A stretch of DNA of 64,000 nucleotides from Chitinophagaceae bacterium (GCA_017307735.1 JAFKGR010000011.1:99501-163500), one strand, 5' to 3'. Numbered from the stretch's first letter, positions 27,154-40,095 are shown. Notes: generated by a model from the sequence alone, not told the origin. Translations and numbers: made by a program.

Positions 27154-28788
27154 TTAATTATTACTGTCAAATACTTTTTCTCCGTTTACAAAAGTCATCA
27201 ATACTTTAGTAGCGAGGATATCCTTTTCCGGCGCTTTCATTAAATCACGATCGAGGATAACAAAATCAGCAAATTTTCCTTTTTCAATACTACCTTTTTC
27301 GTTTTCTTCAAAATTGCTTTTGGCAACCCAGATTGTCAATCCGCGAAGGGCTTCTTCCCGGGTCAATGCATTTTCCATTTGAAACCCACCGGGCGGCCAG
27401 CCTTTTGCATCCTGACGGAATACTGCGGCATAAAAGGTTTTTATGGGAGAAATATCTTCAACAGGAAAATCCGTGCCCAATGGAATCCATCCGTTTTGTT
27501 CAAGCAATTGTTTATTGGCATAAGCCCCTTTGAGCCGTTCTTTTCCCAACCTGTCGCCAGCCCAATACATATCTGAGGTGGCGTGTGTCGGTTGCACAGA
27601 AGGGATAATACTGTTATCCCCAAACAGGTGAAAATCATTTTGATTGATCACCTGCGAATGTTCTATCCGCCACCGGCGATCATTTTTTCCTTTCAGGTAT
27701 TTCGCATAAACATGCAACATCATTCTGTTGGCCGAATCTCCGATGGCATGTGTACACATCTGAAAACCGTGTTCATAAACAAGCTTTGCTGCAGAGTCAA
27801 AGTGTGACTGAGGCCTTAGAAGAAAACCATACCAACCCGGTTTATCGGAATAAGGCTGAAGTAAACATGCACCGCGGGAACCCAAAGCGCCATCAGCAAA
27901 AAATTTAAACGCATTTACGTGAAGCCGGTCTGTTTTTATTTTACCATGGGTGAATGCCCAGTCAAAATTGTCTTTGGAATCGCTCAACATGATAAACAAT
28001 TTCATTTTTAATTTTCCGGCTTTTTGAAGAGAGTCAGCCAGAAGGGCAATTTTGTAATCCAATCCGCAATCTTCGACGGTGGTAAGCCCTGCGGCGAAAC
28101 AATTTTTTTGGGCGTCAACCAATGCATCGGTTAATTGGGCGGCCGTTGGAGCAGGTATTTTTGAGTAAACAAGATCGGTTGCATTATCAACGAGCACGCC
28201 GGTTAGTTTTCCATTCTCAGTTACAATCTCTCCCCCGGATATTTTATCTCCCGGCCTGATCCCCGCGATACTCAAAGCTTTATCATTCGCAATGACTGCA
28301 TGACCGTCAATTCTTGTAAGCACGACCGGGCGGTCAGGAAAAAGTTGATTCAATTTTTCATTGGTCGGAAAATTTTTGACAGGCCAGTCATTCTGGTCCC
28401 ATCCGTTTCCCTGAATCCATTCTTCTTTGTTCCGATCTGCAAAATCCTTTGTCCTATTTACCACATCATCCCAACTGACTGTTCCCACCAGATTAACCTG
28501 ATTCAGAAACTGGCCATATTGCAAAAAGTGAGAGTGTGCATCCATCAAACCGGGATACACAAATTTTCCCTGTGCATCAATATTCTCTTTTGCATCATAT
28601 TTATTTTGCAAATCAGCGGTTGTACCTGCTTCCAAAATTTTTCCCTTATCAACGGCAAAAGCCTGAGCTGTTTTGAAACTGCTATCTACCGTATATACCG
28701 TACTGTTATACACAAGTAAATCAATTTTCTTTTTGGTATTGCATGAGGCTAAAAGACAAATTGAAATCATAAGAAAAACAATTCTCAT
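27154..28788 (-). CDS. Amidohydrolase lipoprotein, YtcJ-like
   Basis: A 544-residue metal-dependent amidohydrolase. The N terminus MRIVFLMISICLLASC is a lipoprotein signal with Cys16, so the mature protein is probably membrane-anchored. DAHSHF (His85, His87) is the metal-binding HxH; later metal-site histidines appear around HAIGDSANR and RIEHSQVI, and the C-terminal beta domain has the KGKFADFVILDRD ending shared by YtcJ-type enzymes. The family hydrolyses exocyclic C-N bonds; many members are annotated only by domain. It is divergent from the TonB receptor gene, with about 110 bases between them. Confidence 0.88.
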   Translation of the reverse strand: MRIVFLMISICLLASCNTKKKIDLLVYNSTVYTVDSSFKTAQAFAVDKGKILEAGTTADLQNKYDAKENIDAQGKFVYPGLMDAHSHFLQYGQFLNQVNLVGTVSWDDVVNRTKDFADRNKEEWIQGNGWDQNDWPVKNFPTNEKLNQLFPDRPVVLTRIDGHAVIANDKALSIAGIRPGDKISGGEIVTENGKLTGVLVDNATDLVYSKIPAPTAAQLTDALVDAQKNCFAAGLTTVEDCGLDYKIALLADSLQKAGKLKMKLFIMLSDSKDNFDWAFTHGKIKTDRLHVNAFKFFADGALGSRGACLLQPYSDKPGWYGFLLRPQSHFDSAAKLVYEHGFQMCTHAIGDSANRMMLHVYAKYLKGKNDRRWRIEHSQVINQNDFHLFGDNSIIPSVQPTHATSDMYWAGDRLGKERLKGAYANKQLLEQNGWIPLGTDFPVEDISPIKTFYAAVFRQDAKGWPPGGFQMENALTREEALRGLTIWVAKSNFEENEKGSIEKGKFADFVILDRDLMKAPEKDILATKVLMTFVNGEKVFDSNN

Positions 28789-28840
28789 AAGAATAAGGTT
28801 TTAAAAATTGAAAGGTACTGTGTTTTAAATTTCGAGTCGA

Positions 28841-28868
28841 TTGATATTTTTGCCAATCCCTAATTTTG
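28841..28868 (+). promoter_or_regulatory. Promoter for the TonB-dependent receptor gene
   Basis: TTG (28841-28843) and TAATTTTG (28861-28868) are separated by 17 bases, matching the Bacteroidota -33/-7 promoter layout. The start codon follows 32 bases after the -7 element. Confidence 0.6.
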
Positions 28869-28900
28869 TGCCCCCAAAAATAATTTAACCTTAAAGATTT

Positions 28901-31699
28901 ATGAAGGCATTTTTTACTGTCTTGCTTATCGCAATTCAATTTTCATTGTTCGCTCAAAAAAAACCGATAACCGGAAAGATTACCAATGAAACTAATGGCG
29001 AACCATTGGCGGGGGTTTCTGTAGTAGTACAATCGACCCGATCGGGAACCATTACCAATAATGAAGGTGTATTTAAAATAGAAGCCGGGGAAAAGGATGT
29101 ACTTATTTTTTCTATGGTTGGCTTTTCACCAAAAACAATTCCCATTAACGGAAAAAACGAAATCAACCTCACTCTTATGCCGGAAGCCGGAAGTCTCAGC
29201 AATATTGTATTGGTAGGCAGCCGCGGAGCCGGCCGTTCAAACATTGAAACTCCCGTGCCCGTGGATGTCGTAAAAATAAAAGACGTAAGCCTGACTACAG
29301 CTCAGGTAAATGTAACCTCGCTGTTGAATACCAATGTCCCTTCTCTGAATTACAACAAACAAAGTGGAAGTGATGGCGCCGACCATGTAGCCATTGCCAC
29401 ACTAAGAGGAATGTCGCCTGATCAGACTTTGGTTTTGATAAATGGGAAACGCCGGCATCCTTCATCTTTGGTTTTGTTATTTGGTACACGCGGGCAGGGA
29501 AGTTCGGGTACGGATTTGAATGCAATTCCTGCTGCGGCGATTGAAAGGGTTGAGGTTTTGCGCGACGGTGCATCTGCACAATATGGATCAGATGCCGTTG
29601 CCGGGGTGATCAATCTGGTTTTGAAAAAAGATGTCGGACACCTGCATATCAATACAGGATATTCTGCGTATCATGATCCAAAATTCAACCCGGCCTATGC
29701 CAAAGGAATGGCAGCCAACCAATACATTTCCGGAAGCAAACTGGATGGACAAACTTTTAATTTCAGTGCAGACGGTGGACTGGCTCTTGGAAAACGCGGT
29801 GGATTCATTCATCTCACAGGAGATTTTATTTCACAAGGCAAAACATTCAGACAGGTTTTAAAGAGTGATGATCTTTCGGCTTACTGGTCACTTCCGGTTA
29901 ATCCGGTAAGAAGGGCCAACGGCGATGGCTCATCCAATACTATCGGATCATTCTTCAATATGGAAATTCCCGTTGGAACTGGTAATACCAGTTTCTATTC
30001 TTTTGGAGGATATAATTACAATAATTCTTACGACTATGCCTACACGAGATCATGGAGTGGGATTATTGCCCGCCCCAACAGATTTCCGACTGATGCAAAT
30101 GGCAATTTTATCCCGGTTCCATCCATCATCTGGTACACTTCGGGCACCGGCGGAACAGACACCGTTTACAATCCAATTATTCAGGTCCGCGACCAAGACG
30201 CTTCTCTGGCAACCGGAATAAAAGGTGAATGGAAAAACGAATGGAAATGGGATTTGAGCAACACCATCGGGAATAACGATTTTCATTTCTTCGGAGATAA
30301 GACATTCAATGCATCACTCGGGCCCGATAAAACCCATTTTGATGACGGCGGATTCAACCTTCTGCAAAATACAGTCAACCTGAATTTCTCAAAACCCCTT
30401 AAAGGAATCGGAGAAGATTTTACTTTGGCTTTGGGTGCTGAATATCGTTTTGAGCAATACAAAATAAAAGCCGGCGAACCCGATTCCTACATGAATTATG
30501 ATCCCAATCACATAAAGGAAGGGGGCGCACAGGGATTCCCGGGATATCAGCCCGGAGATGCTGTGAAAGCTAATCGTTCCGTCGTTGGTGCGTATGCAGA
30601 AGGTGAATGGGACATCACAAAAAAATGGCTCCTCGACGGGGCAGTGCGTGCAGAAAATTACAACGATTTTGGATTTACCAGCAACTATAAACTGGCAGCG
30701 AGGTTCAAAGTCACTCACAACTTTAATATCAGAGGTTCAGTGAGCACGGGTTTCAGGGCACCTTCCCTTCAACAAATCAATTTCAGCTCTACCCTGACTG
30801 CTTTTCAGGTAAACAAACTTGTTACCGTGCGGATTTTGCCCAACACAAGCGCCGTGACCAGAGCGGCAGGAATCCCGGCTTTAAAACAGGAGAAATCAGC
30901 CAATGCCGGTGTAGGATTTACCTGGCAACCTTTCCCTAATTTATTAGTTACACTGGACGGCTATTACATTCACGTAAGGGATAGGATTGTCTTGTCCGGG
31001 CAGTTTAATGCAGATGATGCAACACTCGACCCTGCATTGACTACAGAAATGAAAAGCAACAATGTAGTCACAGCCCAGTTTTTTGCCAATGCAGTCAACA
31101 CCACCAACAAAGGAATTGACATCGTAATAGACTATAAAAAGCATTTCGGGAACCAGCATTTCAATGCATCTTTCACAGGCAATCTGCAAAAAATGACCAT
31201 TGACAAAATCAATGTTCCTTCAAAACTAAATGACACAAAAACGCATCAGTTTACTTTTTTCAATTACAATGTTCAAAGTGTGCTTTTGGCATCAGCGCCA
31301 CCAGCAAAATTCAATCTGAACCTGGAATATGGGATAAAGAAATTTTCTGTGGGTACCCGGTTCAATTATTTTGGGAAAATCAGTTTTCTCGGGATAGGTG
31401 TTGGCCCAATTTATGAATTACCCGTTATCCCGACAGACGCCAACCAGAATAATCTGATCAGGGACGAGATCGTTTACGGAGGAAAAGTGACTGCTGACCT
31501 GTATGCTTCTTTCAGGATATCGAAAAAATTCCAGGTCATAGCCGGGGCAGATAATGTATCAGGTGTGCATCCTGATTTGGGGGTGATTCAGTCAGCCAAA
31601 TACTGGTCGTTTAATAACCAAACCGGAGGCCCGTGGGATCCTGTTCAGATGGGTCAGGACGGAAGAAGGTTATTCGTAAGAGTGGCGTTTGATTTTTGA
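28901..31699 (+). CDS. TonB-dependent outer-membrane receptor
   Basis: A 932-residue outer-membrane transporter. It has a signal peptide (ending FAQ at residue 19), an N-terminal carboxypeptidase-regulatory-like domain (ITGKITNETNGEPLAGVSV, about 22-100), a plug domain (about 115-240; ATLRGMSPDQTLVLINGKRR and VEVLRDGASAQYGSDAVAGV), and a 22-strand beta-barrel ending in RRLFVRVAFDF with a C-terminal Phe. It takes up a ligand using TonB energy. There is no SusD neighbour, so a glycan-uptake role of the SusC type is not supported; an iron-complex, vitamin or peptide ligand is possible. The gene is single, with its own promoter. Confidence 0.95.
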   Translation: MKAFFTVLLIAIQFSLFAQKKPITGKITNETNGEPLAGVSVVVQSTRSGTITNNEGVFKIEAGEKDVLIFSMVGFSPKTIPINGKNEINLTLMPEAGSLSNIVLVGSRGAGRSNIETPVPVDVVKIKDVSLTTAQVNVTSLLNTNVPSLNYNKQSGSDGADHVAIATLRGMSPDQTLVLINGKRRHPSSLVLLFGTRGQGSSGTDLNAIPAAAIERVEVLRDGASAQYGSDAVAGVINLVLKKDVGHLHINTGYSAYHDPKFNPAYAKGMAANQYISGSKLDGQTFNFSADGGLALGKRGGFIHLTGDFISQGKTFRQVLKSDDLSAYWSLPVNPVRRANGDGSSNTIGSFFNMEIPVGTGNTSFYSFGGYNYNNSYDYAYTRSWSGIIARPNRFPTDANGNFIPVPSIIWYTSGTGGTDTVYNPIIQVRDQDASLATGIKGEWKNEWKWDLSNTIGNNDFHFFGDKTFNASLGPDKTHFDDGGFNLLQNTVNLNFSKPLKGIGEDFTLALGAEYRFEQYKIKAGEPDSYMNYDPNHIKEGGAQGFPGYQPGDAVKANRSVVGAYAEGEWDITKKWLLDGAVRAENYNDFGFTSNYKLAARFKVTHNFNIRGSVSTGFRAPSLQQINFSSTLTAFQVNKLVTVRILPNTSAVTRAAGIPALKQEKSANAGVGFTWQPFPNLLVTLDGYYIHVRDRIVLSGQFNADDATLDPALTTEMKSNNVVTAQFFANAVNTTNKGIDIVIDYKKHFGNQHFNASFTGNLQKMTIDKINVPSKLNDTKTHQFTFFNYNVQSVLLASAPPAKFNLNLEYGIKKFSVGTRFNYFGKISFLGIGVGPIYELPVIPTDANQNNLIRDEIVYGGKVTADLYASFRISKKFQVIAGADNVSGVHPDLGVIQSAKYWSFNNQTGGPWDPVQMGQDGRRLFVRVAFDF

Positions 31700-32000
31700 G
31701 AAAAAAATATTCGAAAGGGTAGATTAATAGTTTGGATACCTACCTGGGAAACCTGGCTGTAGGGTTCAATCTGGGGGGAAAGGTAACAAACAGAAGGTAT
31801 GGTTTTGTTATTAGCCAAACCCGGAAAATGTTTTTTACTTTGTCATTTGATCATGCAATTGACAAATGAATTATCATGAGACTTACCGAAGAACTTTTTT
31901 TGATCCCAGTAAAAGCCTTTACAAGCCTGAAAAATATTTTTTGACACATTGCTAATCTGATTATCTTTAGAAATTAATCCCTCAATATCAAAACCACTCC
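31700..32000. other. Spacer before the M36 peptidase gene
   Basis: About 300 bases without a gene. It holds an imperfect 11-bp inverted repeat, TTTGTCATTTG / CAATTGACAAA (31839-31866, one mismatch, loop ATCATG), and a promoter-like sequence near 31941. No small ORF with a convincing family was seen. Confidence 0.6.
31941..31969 (+). promoter_or_regulatory. Promoter for the M36 peptidase gene
   Basis: TTGACA (31941-31946) and TATCTTTA (31962-31969, one mismatch to TAnnTTTG) are 18 bases apart counted from the TTG. The ATG is 31 bases downstream. Confidence 0.5.
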
Positions 32001-35000
32001 ATGAAGAAGATTTATCTGGTTCTCGTTTCCGCTTTTCTTTCTTCGATTTTATTTAATAATGCCAATGCACAGAATCTGCAAAATGATTTTGTCAAAAAAC
32101 TGATAACCCAAAATGAATCTTCATTGAATATTACCAATGATGATTTGGATAATTCAATCATCACAAGCGCATACTACGACAAGACGTCGAAACTGAACCT
32201 GGTTTATTTACAACAATCGTATCAGGGCATTCCTGTTTACAATATGATTCAGGTCATGGCTTTTAAAAATGATAAACTGGTCAGTAATACCGGCGGAAGA
32301 ATCTATCGTATCCAAGACCTTGTAATCAATCAAAAATCAATAACCCCCCTTTCTGCAAAGGAAGCTGTAACCCTTGCAGCCAAAGCAGTAAACCTGAACG
32401 CTGAAACTTTGAAACTCTCTGCTTTGTCTATTCTCAGAACAACACCAGATAATCAAAAAGTAGAGTTTACTCCCACCGGCGCCACCCGCGAAAGCATCAC
32501 TTCTGAAAAAATGTGGGTGCAGGATTCAACCGGAAAAGTGCATCTGGCATGGCAGGTCAGATTGGTTCCCGCTGCTACTCCTGATTACTGGCTAATCCGT
32601 GTGAATGCACAGGACGGAAATATTTTGGGGAAAGATAACCTTACGGTTTACGATTGGTTTGGCCCGAAAGAAAATTTAAAAATCAACGGATCAGGTTTCC
32701 TTAATCAGGGATTCAAAACAGGAAAAACAATCCAGGTTTTGAATGCAGAAAACGATATTGACAAAAAACCAATTTTATTTTCTGCCTCTGAAAAAAAATC
32801 CCAATTTACCGTAAATAGCGCCACTTACAGGGTCATCCCATATCCGGAAGAAAGTATGTCCACTCCGGGAGTGGTACCCACTTTGACAACAAATCCATGG
32901 ACGCTTGCCGGGGCAGGCAACAATGCAACCTCATTAAACTGGCATAATGATGGAACCACAGAATACAACATTACCCGTGGAAACAATGTTTGGGCCAAAG
33001 AAGATACCGCCGGAAACAATGGAAACGGGGCTTCTGCAATTTCCTCAACCCCGCTTCCCAATCTGACTTTTGATTTTGCACTAAACTCTGCTATTGCACC
33101 CGATTCTCCCACCAATCTCAATCTTGGCATCACCAATTTGTTTTATTGGAATAACATCATTCACGACCTCAGTTATCAATATGGATTTGATGAGCCCTCC
33201 GGAAACTTTCAGAATAACAATTTAGGAAGAGGGGGAATCGGAAATGATTTCGTACTCGCAGATGCACAGGACGGAAGCGGCCGCAATAATGCCAACTTCT
33301 CAACCCCCACTGACGGCAACAGTCCCCGTATGCAAATGTTTTTGTGGGATGGATATCCGTACGGGAAATTGAAAATTAATTCACCCGCTCAATATGCGGG
33401 AACCGTTACTTCTATTGAAGGTGCATTTAGTACAGCAAATCAAATCAGAGACGTAGGACCGGTAACAGGAGATCTGGCTTTGTATAAAGATAACGCCACG
33501 GGAACTATAAATTTAGGTTGTGCCGCCGCCGCAAATCCCACCGAATTAAATGGGAAAATAGCCATCCTTTACAGAGGCAGTTGCAATTTTGTTACGAAAG
33601 TAAAAAATGCACAAAATGCCGGATCTATCGGAGTAATTGTAGTAGATAGTGTTCCCAATGAAATCATCACAATGGGAGGCACAGATAATACAATTACCAT
33701 TCCCGCAGTTATGATTATGTTAGGAGACGGAAATACCATTGTAGCAGCAATGGCTACCCAGACTTTTAATGCCACTTTCAAAGCGGCCATAGATCTTGAT
33801 GGTGACCTGGACAATGGCATCATCGCACATGAATATACGCATGGAATTTCCAACAGGCTGACCGGCGGTCCGACACAGGTTACCTGCCTTCAAAACAATG
33901 AACAAATGGGTGAAGGCTGGAGTGATTATGTAGCCCTTATGGCTATTACAGACTGGTCCAAAGCCGCGGTTTCAGACGGAACCAAACCCAGATCAATCGG
34001 GACTTATGTTTTGAGCGAAAGTTCTACGGGTGGCGGGATACGCCGGTATCCTTATACAACTGATATGTCGATCAACCCATACACCTACGGAAATGTTGCT
34101 TCGTCAGGCGGCGAACCACATGCGATTGGTGAAATCTGGACAACCGTTTTATGGGACATGACATGGAACATAATTCAACAATCGGGTGTTATCAATCAAA
34201 ATCTGTTCAATGCAAATGGCACGGGGGGAAACAGTGATGCCATGAAACTCGTTTTCCTCGGCATGAAATTGCAGCCATGCAGCCCGGGATTTCTTGATGG
34301 AAGAGATGCTATTTTAAAGGCAGATGATATTTTGTTTGGTGGCAAATACCATTGTGCCATTTGGGATGCATTTGCCAGGCGTGGAATGGGTGTCAATGCA
34401 AGTGAAGGAAGTGCTATGAGCGCAACAGATCAGATTGAAAATTTTGATGTCCCGTCCGGGGCAACTGTCCACAAAAGTGTGGATCTTCCTCTCTCCGCTC
34501 AAAACGGAATCCTGACTTATACTTTTACCGTTCAATCACAGTGCCAGCCGATTTCAGGATTTAAAGTGGTGGATACTTTAGCCAATAATGTAACCTACCT
34601 GGAAGGAGGAACATACAATTCCGGCAACCGTACCGTCACTTTCACAGTGCCCGATCTTACAGCTTCCCAGACAACTACATTCACCTTAAAAGTCAAAGTA
34701 AATTCCGGGACCTTCTTTCCATCTTCTGTTCTTTTTTCAGAACCCGTTTCCACCAATCCGGTACCATCAACTTTTGTAAACACTTCTAATGTGCCGTCAA
34801 AGAAATGGGGAACATCCACTCTGTACAATTCGTCGCCATATTCTCTTAAATCTGCTTCTGCCAGTACGCCGACTGAGCAGGTACTGACCCTCGCCACTCC
34901 AATCAATATCACCGGACATGTGCAATTAAGTTTCTACCAAATGCTCAGTACAGAACCGGGTAAAGATGGCGGCGTAGTTGAATTATCTCTCGATGGAAAT

Positions 35001-35867
35001 AATTGGTTCGATGCAGGACCCTATATGGCATCCAATGGATATAACAGTATCATTCACACTAATTCAAATCTGAATAATAAACCGGCATTCAGTGGCAGCA
35101 TAACTGCTTTCTTCCAAACAGTCATTAACCTTTCGGCTTTCCAAAATCAAAATGTTTTCTTCCGTTTTAGGTATGTAACAGATAGTATAGGAAACAGCCT
35201 GGGATGGTACATAGATGATATCCTCGTTCAGAAATCGCCCGCTGTGTATAACATTGCCAAAATCATGGACAATACCAATACAACTTATGGGCTGTCAGAT
35301 ACAATTACTGCTATCACCTCAGAAGTATTGCCTGTCACCTGGAGTTATTTTTCGGTTCAGAAGGAGGGATCTTCTGCTCAACTGCACTGGTCAACAGCAA
35401 CCGAAATAAATACTTACAAATTCTTTGTTGAAAGAAGCACAGATGGAATTCATTTTGTCAACCTTGCATCTGTGGATGCTGCAAGAAATTCCAATCTTCC
35501 TAATGATTATCGGTTTACCGATCAGGCGCCTGCCTCCGGAAATAATTTTTATAGAATAAAGTTGGTCGACAAAGATGGAAAAGCGAATTATTCAGAAACA
35601 AGATCACTTTTCTTTGCTGATGTCCTGAGCAAAACTGTCCTTATCTCTCCCAACCCGGGAATGAATAATGTGGAATTGCTTGTGACCGGTAATCAATCTT
35701 TATTGAAAGTAAAAATTCTCGATGCAGCCGGAAGATTGTTGAAGGTATTGGACATGAATTCCGACAGAATAGCCCTTCCTGTATCAAATCTTGCAGAGGG
35801 AATGTATTACATTCAAATCAGCGGACAAAATCTGAATGTGATGAAAAAATTTATAAAGGGCAGATAA
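32001..35867 (+). CDS. Secreted M36 (fungalysin) metallopeptidase with T9SS sorting tail
   Basis: A 1288-residue exported protease. After a signal peptide (ending NAQ near residue 24) come a fungalysin propeptide-like region (about 35-200) and the M36 catalytic domain. The zinc motif is HEYTH (His610, Glu611, His614), and Glu638 in MGEGWSDY is the third ligand. A PA-type insert (GCAAAANPTELNGKIAILY ... GSCNFVTKVKNAQNAG, about 490-585) precedes the zinc motif. A C-terminal portion with a DUF11-like segment and a jelly-roll-like region leads to a type A T9SS sorting domain (SPNPGMNNVELLV ... GMYYIQISG ... KKFIKGR, last 75 residues). The protein is probably secreted through type IX secretion and anchored or released. 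Confidence 0.93.
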   Translation: MKKIYLVLVSAFLSSILFNNANAQNLQNDFVKKLITQNESSLNITNDDLDNSIITSAYYDKTSKLNLVYLQQSYQGIPVYNMIQVMAFKNDKLVSNTGGRIYRIQDLVINQKSITPLSAKEAVTLAAKAVNLNAETLKLSALSILRTTPDNQKVEFTPTGATRESITSEKMWVQDSTGKVHLAWQVRLVPAATPDYWLIRVNAQDGNILGKDNLTVYDWFGPKENLKINGSGFLNQGFKTGKTIQVLNAENDIDKKPILFSASEKKSQFTVNSATYRVIPYPEESMSTPGVVPTLTTNPWTLAGAGNNATSLNWHNDGTTEYNITRGNNVWAKEDTAGNNGNGASAISSTPLPNLTFDFALNSAIAPDSPTNLNLGITNLFYWNNIIHDLSYQYGFDEPSGNFQNNNLGRGGIGNDFVLADAQDGSGRNNANFSTPTDGNSPRMQMFLWDGYPYGKLKINSPAQYAGTVTSIEGAFSTANQIRDVGPVTGDLALYKDNATGTINLGCAAAANPTELNGKIAILYRGSCNFVTKVKNAQNAGSIGVIVVDSVPNEIITMGGTDNTITIPAVMIMLGDGNTIVAAMATQTFNATFKAAIDLDGDLDNGIIAHEYTHGISNRLTGGPTQVTCLQNNEQMGEGWSDYVALMAITDWSKAAVSDGTKPRSIGTYVLSESSTGGGIRRYPYTTDMSINPYTYGNVASSGGEPHAIGEIWTTVLWDMTWNIIQQSGVINQNLFNANGTGGNSDAMKLVFLGMKLQPCSPGFLDGRDAILKADDILFGGKYHCAIWDAFARRGMGVNASEGSAMSATDQIENFDVPSGATVHKSVDLPLSAQNGILTYTFTVQSQCQPISGFKVVDTLANNVTYLEGGTYNSGNRTVTFTVPDLTASQTTTFTLKVKVNSGTFFPSSVLFSEPVSTNPVPSTFVNTSNVPSKKWGTSTLYNSSPYSLKSASASTPTEQVLTLATPINITGHVQLSFYQMLSTEPGKDGGVVELSLDGNNWFDAGPYMASNGYNSIIHTNSNLNNKPAFSGSITAFFQTVINLSAFQNQNVFFRFRYVTDSIGNSLGWYIDDILVQKSPAVYNIAKIMDNTNTTYGLSDTITAITSEVLPVTWSYFSVQKEGSSAQLHWSTATEINTYKFFVERSTDGIHFVNLASVDAARNSNLPNDYRFTDQAPASGNNFYRIKLVDKDGKANYSETRSLFFADVLSKTVLISPNPGMNNVELLVTGNQSLLKVKILDAAGRLLKVLDMNSDRIALPVSNLAEGMYYIQISGQNLNVMKKFIKGR

Positions 35868-36178
35868 TTCCATGAAGAATCGTGAACTTCGGGGGTAACA
35901 AAAAAATTTTGTAATACCTTGCGTTGACATTTATTTAACAACCGGGTAAATACCAGGAAATATCAAAGTTTAAGTAAAAGAACAAGTTATTGGAAATTGC
36001 ATTAATATATACCAGAAAAATAATAAAAAATTGCTTTGAAATGACAGTATAAAAAGATGGTTTCAAAGTCAGAAAATTGATCGTATCACGTTAAACTACA
36101 GTTAATTAGATAGCCATAGCCCCGTTGGATTGCGGATAATGACCATTAAAAATACTTTTTTCAAAATATAAAACGTGC

Positions 36179-36186
36179 TACTTTTG
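36179..36186 (+). promoter_or_regulatory. -7 element for the MarR gene
   Basis: TACTTTTG matches TAnnTTTG exactly. It lies 28 bases before the ATG and 4 bases before the putative operator, placing the operator at the expected transcription start. Confidence 0.6.
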
Positions 36187-36190
36187 CGAT

Positions 36191-36206
36191 AGTTGACTAA
36201 TCAACT
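36191..36206. promoter_or_regulatory. Inverted repeat, candidate MarR operator
   Basis: AGTTGACTAATCAACT: 6-base arms around CTAA, directly downstream of the -7 element and 8 bases before the MarR start codon. MarR proteins usually bind palindromes over their own promoter, so autorepression is the simplest reading. Confidence 0.5.
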
Positions 36207-36214
36207 TTATTGGC

Positions 36215-36655
36215 ATGGAATGTAAAGAAATGGTGGATACGATTGGTTTTATGATTATTTGTACTGGTAAGATGTTAATTAAGAATGTCAACAACGCCTT
36301 TGCGAGTTTCCACTCAGGACTCACATTTGAACAAATGGGCGTTTTGTATTTTTTATTTAAAAACGAAGGTGGGGATATGATTCAGCAGGACATTGCCAAA
36401 TTGTTGAACAAAACTAAATCCGCAGCCCTGAGGACTATCAATATTTTAGAATCTAAAAAATATCTCAAAAGGGTGACGGACAGAGAAGACCGCAGAAAAA
36501 ATATAATTCAACTTACGCCAAGTGGCCGGCAGGTAATTACCAAAATTCATAAACGTTTTCTGGACATGGATCTGGCGTTAAATAATGCCATTTCCAATGA
36601 GGATGCATCCACCTGCAGAAAGGTGCTGATGGGAATCCAACATAAATGCACCTGA
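36215..36655 (+). CDS. MarR-family transcriptional regulator
   Basis: A 146-residue winged-helix regulator. The central DNA-binding segment is GGDMIQQDIAKLLNKTKSAALRTINILESKKYLKRVTDREDRRK, with the wing arginines in DREDRRKNIIQLTPSG; helices at both ends form the dimer interface. This is the MarR pattern. It precedes the serine palmitoyltransferase gene by 73 bases and is the first gene of the sphingolipid run, so regulation of that run is likely, though only by position. A small-molecule ligand cannot be predicted. Confidence 0.88.
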   Translation: MECKEMVDTIGFMIICTGKMLIKNVNNAFASFHSGLTFEQMGVLYFLFKNEGGDMIQQDIAKLLNKTKSAALRTINILESKKYLKRVTDREDRRKNIIQLTPSGRQVITKIHKRFLDMDLALNNAISNEDASTCRKVLMGIQHKCT

Positions 36656-36690
36656 TTATCAAATTTCAATGATCAATATACAAAAACAAA

Positions 36691-39054
<2,364 letters not shown>

Positions 39055-39058
<4 letters not shown>

Positions 39059-40038
39059 AGGAAAAGATTCTGATTACGGGTGCCAGTGGTTTTTTGGGGT
39101 TTCATTTGATTGACGCAGCCCTGAAAAGAGGGCTTGATGTATATGCCGGAGTAAGAAAGACCAGTGAAATAACCCATCTTTCTCAATTTCCGGTCAAGCT
39201 TGTAGATCTCAATCTCTCCGATTTAAATCAACTTACCAAAGAACTAACAGACAAAAAATTCAGCTACATTATTCACGCAGCAGGTATTACGAGGGCGAAA
39301 ACCGCCGCGCAGTACAATGTGGTGAATGCCGACTTCACAATCAACCTGGCAAAAGCCGCCTTACACGAGGGAACCTCACTAAAGAATTTTGTCTTTGTAA
39401 GTAGCCTGGCTGCGGCCGGTCCAATTGATAACTTAAAAGGCATCATCACCGAATCCTCATCCCCAAATCCGGTTACCAGCTATGGCAGAAGCAAACTTTT
39501 GGCCGAAACCAGATTACAGGAACTTTCACTCCCCTCTGTAATCCTGCGTCCCACAGCTATTTACGGCCCGAGAGAAAAAGATATTTTCATGTTCGTCAAA
39601 TCCATTAGCAGAGGGATTGAACCTTACATCGGGAGCGGAGATCAGCAACTGAGTTTTATTTATGCAAAAGACATGGCTGAGGTGGCCATGAGTGCATTGG
39701 AGTCGTCAGACATTGGTCCGTTTAATATTTCTGACGGCAACAGCTATTCGAGATATGACATGGCAAACTACCTGAAACACCTCATGAAAAGAAAAACGTT
39801 AAAATTCCATGTTCCTTCAAATGCAGTTAGGATATTTGCAAAAATTTCAGAGGAGTTCGAACAGCTTTTTAATAAGACCCCTGTTCTTAATGAGGAAAAA
39901 CTAAAAGAACTCACTGCTAAAAACTGGACATGCAGTATTGACAAAGCCAGAAGAGAATTGAATTTTAATCCATCGTTCGATCTGGAAAAAGGATTAGCTG
40001 AAACTTTACAGTGGTATAATCAGAGTAACTGGTTATAA
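39055..40038 (+). CDS. NAD(P)-dependent epimerase/dehydratase-type SDR, candidate 3-ketosphinganine (ceramide) reductase
   Basis: A 327-residue extended short-chain dehydrogenase. GASGFLG (9-15) binds the dinucleotide, and the catalytic pair is YGRSK with Tyr143 and Lys147, preceded by the Ser-rich VFVSSLAAAG. The family includes sugar epimerases, but translational overlap with the ceramide-synthase candidate fits the bacterial ceramide reductases, which reduce the 3-keto group before or after N-acylation. Cytosolic. The substrate is inferred from context only. Confidence 0.78.
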
Positions 40039-40095
40039 ACAGAGGCAGCTTGAAAAAAGTGGTTAACAGTTTTACTTAAAATAAAAAAACAAATT

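Larger units (their letters stand above)
35868..36214. other. Spacer between the M36 peptidase and MarR genes
   Basis: About 347 bases, A+T-rich, with no convincing gene. It ends in the marR promoter (TACTTTTG at 36179) and an inverted repeat likely to be an operator. No intrinsic terminator with a clear T run was seen directly after the peptidase gene. Confidence 0.6.

Noticed and set aside
28901..31699. SusC-type glycan uptake locus
   Set aside because: No SusD lipoprotein or glycoside hydrolase is adjacent, so only a general TonB receptor is supported.
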